From positions 44,669,082-44,733,081 of the forward strand of contig CM074193.1 of NCBI GenBank assembly GCA_037179385.1: a stretch of DNA of 64,000 nt. Direction: 5' to 3'. The notes below the pieces were generated by a model. It searched no databases. It was not told where the DNA came from and saw nothing but the letters and a program-made list of their open reading frames with translations. The position numbers and the translations under genes are program-made. Each line of letters opens with the position of its first letter. The first letter of the stretch is position 1. Of the stretch, positions 12,110 to 51,920 are shown one piece after another. Source of the stretch: Holothuria scabra. Its lineage: Eukaryota; Echinodermata; Holothuroidea; Aspidochirotida; Holothuriidae.

Positions 12110-13290
12110 TGAATGTTTTTAAGTTGACGAATCCAAAGGCTTTTCAACTCAAGGAGAATTTTGCCATTCATAGCGTTGTCCCTTGCTTGTAGATGGTGAA
12201 AAAAGGTATTTTACTATTGACAGTAATACACCGCCCTTTGCTTGAAGAGGCAAAAAGCGCCGCTTAAGGATTAGATAAATACAAGACTCTGATTGACAAA
12301 GAGATTACTGAAGAAAGCAGATTTCTTTAAAGATACGAGTGGCTGCGCCTAGAAAAGAAAAACCTACCTGTCGAGCCAACAACCTAAATCTTTTTGACCC
12401 CTTTTAGTTAACACGTTTAGGTGCTTAGCATACCCGTCTCATTATGAAGCATGTCTCTTAAAAACACACTTAGTTAATAAACGTATAGTGTTCAAATCTT
12501 AAACATATTTACACTTTTAAGGTGTTTGAAAAGTTGGGCAGAATAATTAGTGTTTCATTGCTAAATATGTAAACTTTAAGGACTGTAAAACATACCAGAT
12601 GAGTTAAGCAAACATTTAGAGGCTACGTTAATACATTGCAACTGGCAGTACTTCACTTACCACAAAATATTGGCACGTAGGGGCTTACAGTTCCCGCAAA
12701 ATATTAAATAACTAGCACAGCTTCTAAGTCTGAAAAGTTTTGCAATCGAAAGTTTGGCACTATTAACTCACTTTCAATTAATTTTAGAGATGAAATAATA
12801 AAGCTGTCTCTTCAATTATTTGAAATATTGCAGCATTCACCTGATAGCCAGTTCGTTTTGTTTGTTAGCAGTCGATTGCGTTCTTGAAAAAAATAATGAA
12901 AGTTCTTTTACATAGTAATCAACTGTTTGTCGAATTACTTGTGTTTTTATTTAGAGTAACGTAGTTGCAGCTGTCGCTTTCATAACTTACTAATGTTACA
13001 CTTGCGATATTTAGATCAATATCTGGATTGCTTTAAGTATCATACAAACCATTTTAACGATAGGTCACCTTCTGCGGAGTGTTGGGATACATACCGGTAA
13101 TTATTTCTTACAATTGGTAGGCTAAAACTATCTCAGGGCATAACAGACATTTTCCTTTATCTAAATTTCGTAGTTATGCAATGTTTTGATCATGATCAGA
13201 AGGAAATTTTTTTTGCAACTTCAGGAGAATTTTGTTAAAAATTGTATGATTAACATGTTTCTTTTTAATATTAAATTTTGTTTTGCAAAT
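12110..13290. other. Intergenic; no feature seen
   Basis: AT-rich sequence without recognisable genes or repeats. Confidence 0.5.
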
Positions 13291-13460
13291 GGGGGCTTTT
13301 CATATGACGTCATTGAATGTCCTAACCGCCATGTTGGAGTACATGTAACTACGTTGTAGCCCAAACTCGACACGCTTGTTCGATGAACGTGTACACACTG
13401 CGTTCCACAGTGCACACTATGCAGTGCGTTCAGCACAGAACCACATAGGCAATTAAGTAA
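13291..13460. repeat. Dispersed repeat with TGACGTCA box (copy 1)
   Basis: Shares GGCTTTTCATATGACGTCATT, CGCCATGTTGGAGTACAT and a CCACAGTGCACACT-type segment with 50607-50770, in the same order. It is thus a dispersed repeat, the second copy of which is the core of the foldback element at 50203-51120. It contains a perfect TGACGTCA palindrome at 13305-13312. Confidence 0.75.
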
Positions 13461-13474
13461 GTAAAACAATCTAG

Positions 13475-13568
13475 TGAACCAAAAGTGGAAGAAGAAGGCC
13501 GTGGCCAGCTCGACTTACACCAGTTAGTAGCCAAATGGGCCCTAAAACCTTCATTCAACTAACTAACT
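13475..13568 (+). repeat. SINE 3' end fragment (main SINE family)
   Basis: Has AAAGTGGAAGAAGAAGGCCGTGG, GCTCGACTTACACCAG and the terminal CAACTAACTAAC, matching the 3' half of the SINE family at 34886, 49665 and 53363. Confidence 0.75.
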
Positions 13569-14154
13569 CAACACAGAACCATGTGAACTTGGCATGATTG
13601 TTATTGTGAGGAGTATGTGACCTTATTGCAAATTTAAGCCTCTATATTTCTATAGTGGCTGACAAAGGATGGATCGTTTTAAAGTTGAAGGCCTATGTTA
13701 GTGAAGATTGTCGACCTTTCGTATACTTGCGTTACTTTATATATGGAAAAGAAGGTAGTACCACGCAATTTAAGCTGCAAGGGAGAGGGCTGTTTGCAGC
13801 AGCAAGGGGTTATCTTTTAACTCGGTGGAGAAGTACCCTGTATGACGTCAAGAGCAAATATTAACTTCATGGAAAACAGATTTATACAGAAGCGTTTACG
13901 GGACATTATATCGATAAGTACATGACAAAACAACAAATATCTGCTCGGTCAGAAAATTTGAAAATTTGGCATTTTGACAAGATGCTGAATCCCATTGACG
14001 GATTGCACAGTTGTTACTATCTTGACAAAGTGACTAAAAAATTTAATTAGAAAATTGAGGTTTTGACAAGTTCTGTGGAAGGGTACATTTTATTGGTCAA
14101 CACCGGTTTGCAGAATTTTTCATTTATGAAGCAAATTTTTACAGTTTCAGTAAA
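13569..14154. other. Intergenic; unassigned 69-codon open frame only
   Basis: An open frame at 13655-13864 (+) has no recognisable domain, no clear splice context and no family resemblance. It is not called as a gene. Confidence 0.4.
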
Positions 14155-14476
14155 CTACACTCTAAAAACAAAAGAGTGAATTTAGTCACGCTTGGTCACT
14201 CTTTGATAGAGTGGAAGGTGTGAATTCACTCTATTACATTGATAATTCACTCCAAACAGGGTGAAATTCCCTCTAAACGAGCGCAGTTTCACTCTTAATG
14301 GAGTGCATCCAGTGATCACTCTTAAAAAAAGAGTAATCATTGCAGGCATTCGTGGAGGAGTGAATTTCCCCTCTTCTTGTAGTGAGTTTCACTCTAATGA
14401 AGTGATTTATCACTCTAATGAAGTGCATTCACACTTTTCACTCTGTCAAAGAGTGACTTAGTTCACTCTTTCACGT
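14155..14476. repeat. CACTC/GAGTG-rich repeat (MITE-like)
   Basis: Begins TACACTCTAAAAA, the same terminal sequence as the element at 17078-17237. It consists of many imperfect CACTCT...AGAGTG inverted units spaced some 15-30 bp apart. Related shorter blocks are at 35155-35240 and 60893-60955. Confidence 0.6.
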
Positions 14477-15185
14477 ATTCTTGTAATCTCTAAAACTAAT
14501 TACAGAATTTATAGCTGTCATACCCAGGGTCATAGATACGGTAGGGAGTTCATAGAAACGGAGAAACAACTTTAACTTTTTTGCCTCTTTGAGACAATGT
14601 TCGTTTCCGACAATAATATTCCAAGTACTCTATAAATTAATATATCGATTCTTCGATCAACCAGGTTTAGTGAGACATAATAAAAGTTCCAATGAGAAGA
14701 CGCGTTCCTCACATTCAACTCGTAAACATTTTGATGCCATTTGTCAAGCAAAGTTTGAAGTTATGTCATTCAGCACTATCCTAGACAAGATAAATAATTA
14801 CAACTGAGGTTATCAACAATTTCTCTAGAGGTTACTGGAACAATTTGGTTTCTTAATGATGAGAACATTGATCAAACCTGAGGAACGTGTATAAACTTTA
14901 AAGTTCTTTTTTTTTTTCAATGACAAACGTAACCATACTTTCTTCCAATGACGAAGTGGGTACAATTTAAGCATGTTGTTTAAACGTTTCTTTCCAGTCG
15001 TTCTTTTTAAATTGTATTGTAAGCTTCATCTTAGAAAACCTGCTCTCAGAACACATGCCGAAAAAAGGTTTCGTTTAGGAATAAACAGAGCAGACTCTGT
15101 AGTAGCCTCCGAAAGATGCCCCTTACTCAGTAATCATTATACACCCAGGTCTCTAAACAGTATAACACAGAGTATGCAAACTTTT
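14477..15185. other. Intergenic; nothing recognised
   Basis: Open frames at 14589-14807 and 14973-15272 show no known domains. The latter overlaps a dispersed repeat. Confidence 0.4.
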
Positions 15186-15329
15186 ATCAAGTTTCCATTT
15201 ACAGGAATCGCGCAATTTGTGGGACGAATAAGTAAACATGAGAAGGTCACGTGGTACAAGAAACAAGCATAAATAGTTATATTGTCATACATACTAATGA
15301 TACAACGAACAACGAACCACGAACAACCT
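15186..15329. repeat. Dispersed repeat R (copy 1)
   Basis: About 140 bp from ATCAAGTTTCCATTTACAGG to GAACAACCT, repeated with few changes at 16938-17072. It lies directly against MITE copy 1. Copy 1 has one extra 8-bp unit (GAACCACG-type) near its end. Confidence 0.85.
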
Positions 15330-15494
15330 ACAATCCTCGACAAAAATACATGGGACAAACCCCGCTCCCCGTATCAATGTTGAAGTTTCAGGACGCCTTG
15401 GGCTGAAGCAACATTGAATGGGGGAGTGGGGGGATGGTGTTTCGTTCATTGCTTGTTTTGCTTGTTTTGTCCCATCATTTTTGTCGAGGATTGT
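15330..15494. mobile_element. MITE with 30-bp terminal inverted repeats (copy 1)
   Basis: 165 bp starting ACAATCCTCGACAAAAAT and ending ATTTTTGTCGAGGATTGT, so the termini are inverted repeats; homology continues inward (ATGGGACAAA / TTTTGTCCCAT). Non-autonomous, no ORF. The copy at 16704-16869 is almost identical. No obvious target-site duplication. Confidence 0.85.
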
Positions 15495-16703
15495 CGGAAG
15501 CCTGTACAAATGTATATGAAGAAGTTTTCTGTCCTGGGGAACGTAATGACAGTTGGTGAATAAAAGTTGTGTACTTTGAAAGGAGTAATTCGATGACAAA
15601 TGTCACGGTGTAAGCATTATAACGAACAATTGCTGCATGACACGATAATAAAAACGGCTTTTTAATATTTCACGGGGAAAAATGTAACTTATTACGCATT
15701 ACGGACTTCTACCCATATTGGTCTTTCTAATTAGGACAGGGAAGTGATCAAAATAAGGTACCCATGGGTGGTTTAACGTCGTTCCTTTTGTCATTAACCT
15801 ATTCAGAGGACCCGTTGCCGCAAAGTACCGAAGGGGGGAGGGGTCGCTTTCAAGCGAGAAATATTTCTTGAGAATGGGGAGGGGGCAGATTAAAACACCT
15901 TCAGGGGAGGGGGAGAACAGATATACCAGATAAATTTCAGGCCAAACGGGGCTTTTTAAATTTTTGAAACCGAACTGCTACAGAAAGTCCCGAAAGTGGG
16001 CTTTATAACGCTTAATTTATTCATTATCCCAATGTAGAACTCGTCACTGCTCCCTATTACTAGGAATATTTAATTAGCCCCACGGTTTACCGTTGACCTC
16101 ACCACGATTAACCATTGACCTCTACACTATTTCAATGTCTGTCGAGGGTTAATCGTGCAAATAGAAGATCTCTCTATTTATAGGAAACTTTCATTGTGCA
16201 AAAATGATTAACCGTTTCAAATTCGAGAAATCTTTACGCAAATTGTCACGTTCACTACCCCTAATGCTCACATATAATTTTGTCTTTAACCAGATTGTAG
16301 TTTGAATCATCATTCAATGTTGATTTATGCGAAAAAAGAGAAAATTTTGTGGTTAACCGTTGGGTATATGGCGAAATATGTTACCCCCAACCCCTAACAC
16401 GAAAAATAAGGTGGAAAAAATTCTTTGTTTTTTCCCCATTACAGTACATGAAACTTTTAAAGTAAATTAAATCTCTCACCACCCAGAGTACTATTTCCCC
16501 CTCCCCCTCCCTCGTATGAGCTACTTGAGTAAGACAAATCTTTATTCGAGCGCCCAGCGCTAATCTGACACGCCACTGTACTAGTCGGACAAATTCAACT
16601 CATACTACTTCCCTGTAGCTTGAAAAATAAAATGGCAACCTGCTCGTTTCAGAGCATTTAAAACGAAGATTTGAAAATTCCTATACCTTTGTACAGGCTT
16701 CGG
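15495..16703. other. Intergenic; G-rich stretch only
   Basis: Contains a purine/G-rich patch at about 15828-15915 (GGGGGGAGGGG-type). Otherwise nothing is recognised. Confidence 0.45.
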
Positions 16704-16869
16704 ACAATCCTCGACAAAAATACATGGGACAAACCCCGCTCCCCGTATCAATGTTGAAGTTTCAGGACGCCTTGGGCTGAAGCAACATTGAATGGGGGAG
16801 TGGGGGGGATGGTGTTTCGTTCATTGCTTGTTTTGCTTGTTTTGTCCCATCATTTTTGTCGAGGATTGT
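16704..16869. mobile_element. MITE with 30-bp terminal inverted repeats (copy 2)
   Basis: 166 bp, differing from the 15330 copy essentially by one extra G in a G-tract. The left flank (GTACAGGCTTCGG) is nearly the reverse complement of the right flank of copy 1 (CGGAAGCCTGTAC). Confidence 0.85.
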
Positions 16870-16937
16870 AGGTAGCTTTTTTTTGCCGTACGTTCGATGA
16901 ACAAATATTACCCATTACGCACAATATTTTGATTTTC

Positions 16938-17072
16938 ATCAAGTTTCCATTTACAGGAATCGCGCATTTTGTGGGACGAATAAGTAAACAAGAGAAGGTC
17001 ACGTGGTACAGGAAACAAGTATAAATAGTTATATTTTCGGACATACCACTGATACAACGAACAACGAACAAC
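16938..17072. repeat. Dispersed repeat R (copy 2)
   Basis: Matches 15186-15329 with a handful of substitutions. It lies between MITE copy 2 and the 17078-17237 element. Confidence 0.85.
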
Positions 17073-17077
17073 CTAGG

Positions 17078-17237
17078 TACACTCTAAAAATTTGTGCAAA
17101 ATTTTACACAAATTGCTGAATTTGGCAAAATTTTACACAAATTGAGTTGAAGTACTCACTTATTTCGAGTAGAAATACTCATTTTCGTGAGTATCCTAAT
17201 TTTTAAACAAAATCGTTTAAATATTTTTTAGAGTGTA
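17078..17237. mobile_element. MITE with TACACTCTAAAAA-type inverted termini
   Basis: 160 bp with left end TACACTCTAAAAATTTG and right end TTTTTTAGAGTGTA. It contains internal short tandem units (ACACAAATTG). The flanks GTAGCTTTT and CCGTACGTTCGATG also occur just after MITE copy 2 (16869-16900), suggesting insertion into a duplicated segment. Confidence 0.75.
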
Positions 17238-18588
17238 GCTTTTGCACGTGGAAAATGTGTAAACCCGGCCGTACGTTCGATGCACATATATTACCCATTA
17301 CGCACAATTTTTTTATTTTTTGTCGTGCCGTCATTTTTGGTGGCGTAAATGAGATTCGACAGGAAGTTGGCAGACTATTGTATACCGTAGGAATGCCATG
17401 TAACTTAGTTGGAAACGTCGTCTCCTCAACAGTGAAGCTGTTGAAAGCCTCATCGTATTATTTATAGTAGCGATAGTAGGATTTTTTTTAATTTTGCATG
17501 ATGAACAAGAATCTAACGAATTTACGCACACAGTAGCCTACTTACAGCAGGCTAAAACAAAACTAGGAAAAGATCTTCATTTAAAGGGCTTAGTCGCAAT
17601 CAAAAAGTGCCACATCAAAAAATCAATCGTTTTCAGATATAAATTAAAAAAAATGAAAAATACACTTAGGCACTCGAGATAAAACGTAAGTATGATGAAA
17701 ACACCGAACAGCATTTACTCTGACGGTTTTTAAATGTTTTAGGCACAGACATAAAAATGAATGCAGTATAACGTAAGGGGTTCAGTTTCGCAAGGCTCAA
17801 TTAGTCGGTGGTACTCCAACACATGGTGTGATGAATGCTTTGGCGCCAGTCAACTTATTTTTTCCAGTACCACGGCCACCGAGGAAATCGCCCACGGATA
17901 TTGTAAATATGGTCTTTAAAATCTGCAAAGGCTAATATCAGTAAATATTTTCTACCACAGACTTTTTGGATCAAGGGCATACTTTTCAAGATGGCCTTAT
18001 ATCAGATTAGATCAGCTTACTTCTAAACGTTTTCATAAGTTATAAAAAACAGGCTATGGTCACTGATCGACACTCTATATTCAATATGTTTTAATATCAA
18101 TGAAATGAACCTTCATTTCCCTTTTTTTTTCATTCCGAATCAGCCAACAGTAACTTATATTATGCTTTGTGAAATTTAAAGATATCTTCTTCTTTCCAAG
18201 GACGCGTGCTTACTCGTTAGGCAGCTCCTTCCTACTCGGTGACAATACACTGTTTGACGGAAGTCAGCTTTTTCCTTCCTTCTGTCCTTCTCGTTAGTTG
18301 TGTGCAACTGTGTCGAATACTGTAGATATGTGTAAAAAAAAACTATTCAGTCAAAAGTTTAAATTGTGGCATTTATCCAAACGTGTAGTTAAACGCAGTT
18401 TTTCCCTTCCCTCTTACACTAAACACAGAGTTTAACGTTTAACTCTATTGAACTGGAATCCGAGGTACCTTACTACGGAATAAAATTTATTTCTCTTTAT
18501 CACGGAGTTCCAGTACTTTCATAGCTGCATTATGGTATACTATTAGTCTGAATCTATTGATTTTCGTATAGCAGTTAGATGGAAACAC
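17238..18588. other. Intergenic, upstream of SRCR gene; nothing firm
   Basis: Contains the second occurrence of the CCGTACGTTCGATG...ACCCATTACGCACAAT segment (17268-17308), otherwise AT-rich. Open frames at 17255 and 17494 are not supported as genes. Confidence 0.45.
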
Positions 18589-18595
18589 TATAAAT
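18589..18595 (+). promoter_or_regulatory. TATA box of SRCR receptor gene
   Basis: TATAAAT stands 66 bp before the ATG at 18661. Transcription would start around 18618-18625, giving a 5' leader of about 40 nt. The spacing and match are good, but no initiator element can be fixed. Confidence 0.6.
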
Positions 18596-18660
18596 GGCAG
18601 TTCAAGACCTGTAAAAGAGACCGTGTTATCAACAGTACAGTTCGAGAGTCTCAGACCAAA

Positions 18661-46346
<27,686 letters not shown>

Positions 46347-47680
46347 CTATATCGACGGATCAGAATAGTCAAGTAACAGTCTCCTTCAGCGTCAATCTTC
46401 CATGGTTGCGAACAAAATTTTCCTTGATTGCCTAAATTTTAAGTTGAAGGACCCCAGTTATGGTCGCCTTCACGTTTTGTTCGGATTCGTCTATTTTCCA
46501 AATTGCATTTTATTCAACATTGGCCTTTTGCATTCTATGTATGCTTCCAACTATCAAAACCTAAACAAATGAGATACCTTGGTCATACTGGATTACTTTC
46601 ATATATGCTATACTGTGTTTCGATTTCATCAATTTTACTGGCAAAAATAAGACAGACTTAATTTGTCGATGGAATTCTAAACATGGAGCCACTATAGTCA
46701 TAGGTTGTGTTTTGCCCATATAAATACATGGGGGCTTTTGCAGAAAGGGTACTGGAACATGGATGGACGCGTTTACCCTAGCAGAAACATTACTAAGAAG
46801 CGACTTCTGGTAATCCGTTGCTGCAAGTTTTTGAGGAGCCCAAAGTAGTATACACAAGTCGAATTGAGAACATGGTAAGAGGCGTTTCTTTTTGTATTCA
46901 TGAAACGCTAAAAGTGGAGCTAAATGTCAAGCCTGACTGAAAAATGATAAGAATCTCAGCCTTATATTAAGGCAAATTTTGATATACTCTTTTTCAAACA
47001 AAACAAACAAACAAACAAAGGTTTTTGGAACTGAAATGACAGTCTCTTAGATAAAATTTTTCATAAAAGATGAAGGCCTGGCCATGACAAACCAAAGTAT
47101 GTTTTAACAGACGTAAGAAGCAATTTTTCCGTGAACAGTCTTGCATGCCAAGATAATGCAACAGAACTCGTGGTTTGTGATTTTGTTCTGGTCCAGTATG
47201 GCTTCGGTTCTAGTTTCTGTTTCTCCGTGCCCGTTCCTGTGTACGTTAAAACAATGACACAGAACTGACGGTCTTCAGAAGTGGCAATATATTGGGAAAC
47301 TCTGGCAACGAATTGGGAGATATGATGCTTTATTATATGGACTTCTCAAGGCCGAGTTGTAGTGGGAGTATTTTAACACAGGGCTTTTCTTCAAAATAAC
47401 GCATTTAGCAAAACTTTTATTTAACAATTCATATTCTATGGAAAATTTACACCTTTCCCGGTGTAAAATTTTTCAAGTTCAAGTACTTAGAACGTTTTAA
47501 ATGAAAGAAGAAAATTTAAAAAGAGATCAAAATAACTTAGCACCTGTTGGACTAGATTTATGACTGAGCTGATGGGTTTTTATTGCACTGTAGGAACATG
47601 TATTCTGTGGTATCAACCTCTCATGTGGTTGTGACAGGCTCAGATCCCCTTCAGTATGGATAAAGGCAATTGTGCCTGTA
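46347..47680. other. 3' flank of SRCR gene; probable 3' UTR then intergenic
   Basis: No canonical AATAAA was clearly placed within the first few hundred bases, so the transcript end cannot be set. No other gene was seen. Confidence 0.4.
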
Positions 47681-47935
47681 GATTAGTTATTTAGGTTGAG
47701 GTTTACGGCCCAGTTTCCAACCAATTGGTTTTAGACGAGCAGGCCACGGCCTTATTTCCAGTTGTGGCTTACTGCCTTGTTTATCCTACTACATGGTTTA
47801 TGCTGAGCATCAAGCACAATGGCAGAGGGTTTCATTTTTAAAGCCCTCGATATGACCCGGCCACTGGCAGGACTTGAACTCCCGATTTCCCGACTGCAAG
47901 TCGGACGTTATAGCCACTTGCCCTGCAGTTGATTA
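47680..47935 (-). repeat. SINE (main family), minus strand, near full length
   Basis: On the minus strand: tRNA-like head with GGCAAGTGGCTATAACGTCC and B-box GGGAGTTCAAGTCCTG, then the body GTGCTTGATGCTCAGCATAA, GGCCGTGGCCTGCTCGTCTA and the tail to AACC. Ends near GGTTGAGG at 47694. Confidence 0.85.
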
Positions 47936-48960
47936 TTTGGTTGGCCTACCTATAGAAGACAGGGACCTGTCAATCAAAGTTTGATACATGAATTAACAGT
48001 AAAACTAATTTTTCAAGTACCTCTTTTTCAGTAGATATGACTGCTGTCCTCTTTTCTAACTATTTAACGTGATTACTTGTATTTTACGTTTATCTGATTC
48101 ACTGTTGCATAAAGACGAATCCGGGAAGCTTAGTGAAAGCGGCCATTAGTAGGGTCCGTTGGCCTTAAGTTTCTTATCCTTTCGCCTCAATTTACAATGT
48201 TTTTAGTCCGCTGGAATTCTCAACTAGGGCAGCTCTTAGACTGGCAAACAGTTCATTAAAAGCTCTGTACCCAAACTCATATTACACAGCATGTACTTTG
48301 CTGGGAGTGTTTTGATCACACATTGTGGCTTTTTACACTCACCCTGAAGCAGTTAACTGACAGAGCTTTTGTCTGGATGAGGGTAAAATTTAGCCAGTTG
48401 TGGGAAAAGCTTATGTATTTTAGTCTTAAGGTATCCTTAATGCATTTTAGCAAATAATCGAACAGATTAAAGCTGACGGACCACAGTTATGACCAACTTA
48501 ATCAGACCATCACTTGACTGATCGGATTTGTCTATACGTTTACACAAGGTAAAAATGGTATCGAAATTAATCGAAGGGATATACTCACGTATATTCACCG
48601 TTGAACTCATGCTTTAATTTCATGAACTGTTGCTAAATATTTAAATTTATTTCATTGGCTAGGTGCTGCAGGTTGTCATATTTGTAGCATTGTAAAACAA
48701 GACATTGAAGATTTCTCGAAATTTGGTTGAATTTACAAAATTCGAATAATACTGTACTTATATGAGGTCTCTGAACTTTTATAATTGTAAGCGTTTTGAG
48801 CGTATTCATACAATGTTGGTCATGAAAAATAGATGCGCCATCCTACGCCAAACCATGTTATTTTACTTCACAAAGGATAGTTTCCCTATTTGAAGTCTTC
48901 GTACTTTTTTGTCCGAAGGTTCCCACTGGTGAACATTTCTCTCTAAGAATTAAATACTTC
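47936..48960. other. Intergenic; nothing recognised
   Basis: AT-rich, no gene or repeat identified. Confidence 0.45.
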
Positions 48961-48997
48961 CAGTGGCGTACGCAGGATTTCTCTGAAGGAGGGGGGG
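48961..48997 (+). repeat. CAGTGGCG motif with poly-G tract
   Basis: CAGTGGCGTACGCAGGATTT then a G-tract. Same as 41738-41770. Confidence 0.7.
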
Positions 48998-49517
48998 GGG
49001 GGGGTGAAGTATTCTGATGTATCTCTCGCCAGGTGAGAGTCTATCCTTTTTGATAATCTTTGAAACATTGGATGTCCTTACATGCAATCTGGTGCTATGT
49101 ATGCTACCTTTTGAAGTAAAAGTACGAATGTTAAAAAATGGGCTTCTTAATTGTGGGACACACGATTGCTATCCTTCGTTTTTCACGCAGAACATCACAA
49201 CGTAAAGTTTGTCTGCATATTTATCTGATAGGTCTTCCCCTAGTAATAGCTTTACTATAACGCTTTGAATATGATTCTGTAAGCGTTACACCGCAGTTAT
49301 ATACCGGCACTTGAAGGAAACACGGTATTAAAAATTGTTTCCGTTTTTGTTTCCTCTGATCTTCCTTACCTTGATATGGTGTTGTTATACATACGGTACC
49401 ACACGGACTCATACATTCCAGTAACTCTTTCCATGTCATTGTTTTTTCCTGAAATAGTGCAGGAATCTTATTTTCTTATGTAAAAGGAAGGAACCATTGT
49501 ACGTGTGAATCTGTACA

Positions 49518-49651
<134 letters not shown>

Positions 49652-49664
49652 GTTCATACCACCT

Positions 49665-49811
49665 GTTTCCATTGTGCTTTGTGCTCAGTTTAAACAATGT
49701 AGTAGGGGAAACAAGCGAATGAGCTACTGGATAAAACAGGATAAAAGACCGTGGTCGGCTCGACTTGAACCAATTGGTTGGAAACTTTGCCGTAAAATTC
49801 CATCTAACTAA
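49665..49811 (+). repeat. SINE (main family), 5'-truncated at (TA)n
   Basis: TTCCATTGTGCTTTGTGCTC, GGGGAAACAAGCGAATGAGC, GACCGTGGTCGGCTCGACTT and the terminal CATCTAACTAAC match the family. The tRNA head is missing. Confidence 0.8.
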
Positions 49812-50202
49812 CATACCACCAACTTTATGCAGCTTACTATGAGTCCCCCAGTCCTTTGTTTTGTCTTGATATCTCCTTATAATATTTTTGTACATTGAAG
49901 TGGTTTAATATTAGAAAGAAAAAAGTGAAATAGACTGAAAAGCGAAACTCTCAGTATGCGTTTTCTTTTATTTTTCATCGTTTATTTTCGATGTATACTT
50001 TGTCTTTTACAACCCCCAGCTGTGGTTGTGTCCCCCGAATATTAACCACTACCTTTTTATGTGCATAACACGGCGCCCGATGAAACACCAACTTAGCTTC
50101 CATTGCGTGCTTCAGTTGGTGACAGAATGTTAGGACCTAATATTGGTGGCGACTTAACGGCAAAGGAAAGTCTTTAGGCAAAAATGTAAGTAAAGTTGCG
50201 AA
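49812..50202. other. Intergenic; nothing recognised
   Basis: AT-rich, no gene or repeat identified. Confidence 0.45.
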
Positions 50203-51120
50203 AAGGCGCTCAAAATTCTAGCTCCTTCGGGTGGAGTCAGGAGGCTCTCCGTAGGACCGATTTTCTCAATCATTGGGCATATCTCCTTCGCCCTTCCGGA
50301 TAGCTACCACGCAGCTGCCCATGCAACTAACCCTTCCCTAGCCTGTATTAATCCACGTTTCTTGTTACGTGATCACCAGTTGAAAATTAGCCTCATGAAG
50401 CCGGTGCTATATTTACACAAGAAAAAAGATATGTTAGACCCAGTATCCCTATTGATTTGAGAAAGGTAACCTAACCTTAGAGTTGAAAAGAGTTTCAAAC
50501 CAAAAACTTTATTATCATGCGCTTGGCCAAGGTCAGTCTGAAAGGGTTGAACCCCCTATCCCCTGACCCAACCTGGGAAAAATAATGACAAGCAATTAAA
50601 TCGTTTGAGGCTTTTCATATGACGTCATTATACTCCCCGTTCGCCATGTTGGAGTACATTTAACTCAGTAGTAGACCACACTCGACGCCCTTTCTCGATG
50701 ATTGTGTACATACCACATATACCACAGTGTACACTTCGCAGGGCGTTAATCACAAACCCACGTGCATTTGACATGATTGTCCTCCAGTGTGGCGGACCCG
50801 TGGCATTATTGGTACACCAGTGTAATTTCACAATTTCCTCCCAACGTATCACTTCCCAACCCCCCATGCCAAAATCCTGGTGTCTACTTCTAACGCATAT
50901 CTACTACATAACCTGGCGCCGAATTCCCCAAAAGAAAGTAGACACCTTGATCACGTAACAAGAAACGTGGATTAATACCGGCTAGGGGAGGGTTAGTTGC
51001 ATGGGCAGCTGCGTGGTAGCTATCCGGAAGGGCGAAGGAGATATGCCCAATGATTGAGAAAATCGGTCCTACGGAGAGCCTCCTGACTCCACCCGAAGGA
51101 GCTAGAATTTTGAGCACCTT
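50203..51120. mobile_element. Foldback element with 173-bp terminal inverted repeats
   Basis: The left arm 50203-50375 (AAGGCGCTCAAAATTCTAGC ... TTACGTGATCA) and the right arm 50948-51120 are reverse complements of equal length, with only a few mismatches. The 572-bp interior is noncoding and carries a copy of the TGACGTCA-containing repeat also seen at 13291-13460. No target-site duplication or transposase is visible, so the class is open (foldback/MULE-like non-autonomous transposon is possible). Confidence 0.9.
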
Positions 51121-51920
51121 GTCAATTTTGTTCACCCGTTTCGCTTCCTCCAAAAGAAGAAGACTACTTGACATCATGTTATACCACGCTCCATGTAATA
51201 TGTTGCAGTCTAAATGTAACATTTAAATGTTACCGGTATGCAGAAGTCTAAACTTGTTATGGTACACTGAAATTAAAAAATATGCTATCAAACTGCTGAG
51301 ATATTCTTGGATTAATCCCCCAAAGAACGATTAATATTCGTATGGGATATTACTGCTAGACACACGTGACTTTAAATTTTAATAGCTTTCTTTCTGCAAA
51401 TTTGAGTGACTTTTGAGTGTCTATAAATACATCTATAAACACAGCAATACATTTTCTGCAATTGTTTGTCAACCCTGACCGCCTGAGCATTAAACCTTGG
51501 TGAAACCTGTTTCCCTCAGCATTCTCTACAACAGGGAAGAATATTTTTCTCCCTTACTGGAATATATCTTTTCTCATTGATTAAAAGATACCTATAGCAT
51601 AATATCATCATTCAGCTGTATTCGAACCGCAACTTCTAACAAGGCTGTGATTAATTTAAAATTTAAAAAAAAAATGTTAAAATCATAATTCTTTGTGTCT
51701 AAGGGCGTAATCCTACCAATCCAAACAGTTACAATTTTTTAACCACCTAACTTAAACCCCTCCCACATTGTGTAAAATTCATCCTTATCCAGACACAATC
51801 TCAGTTTGTTGCTTCAGGGTGAGTATACAAGACCCCAATGGGTTACCAAAACACTCTCGGTACATTAACAAATGTTGCATTATATGATGTAGAGTATTCT
51901 GCCTTTTTTTAACCTCCTGC
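51121..51920. other. Intergenic; nothing recognised
   Basis: AT-rich, no gene or repeat identified. Confidence 0.45.

Noticed and set aside
13655..13864. Small gene of 69 codons
   Set aside because: No domain, no conserved motif and no support from splice sites. It lies between repeats.
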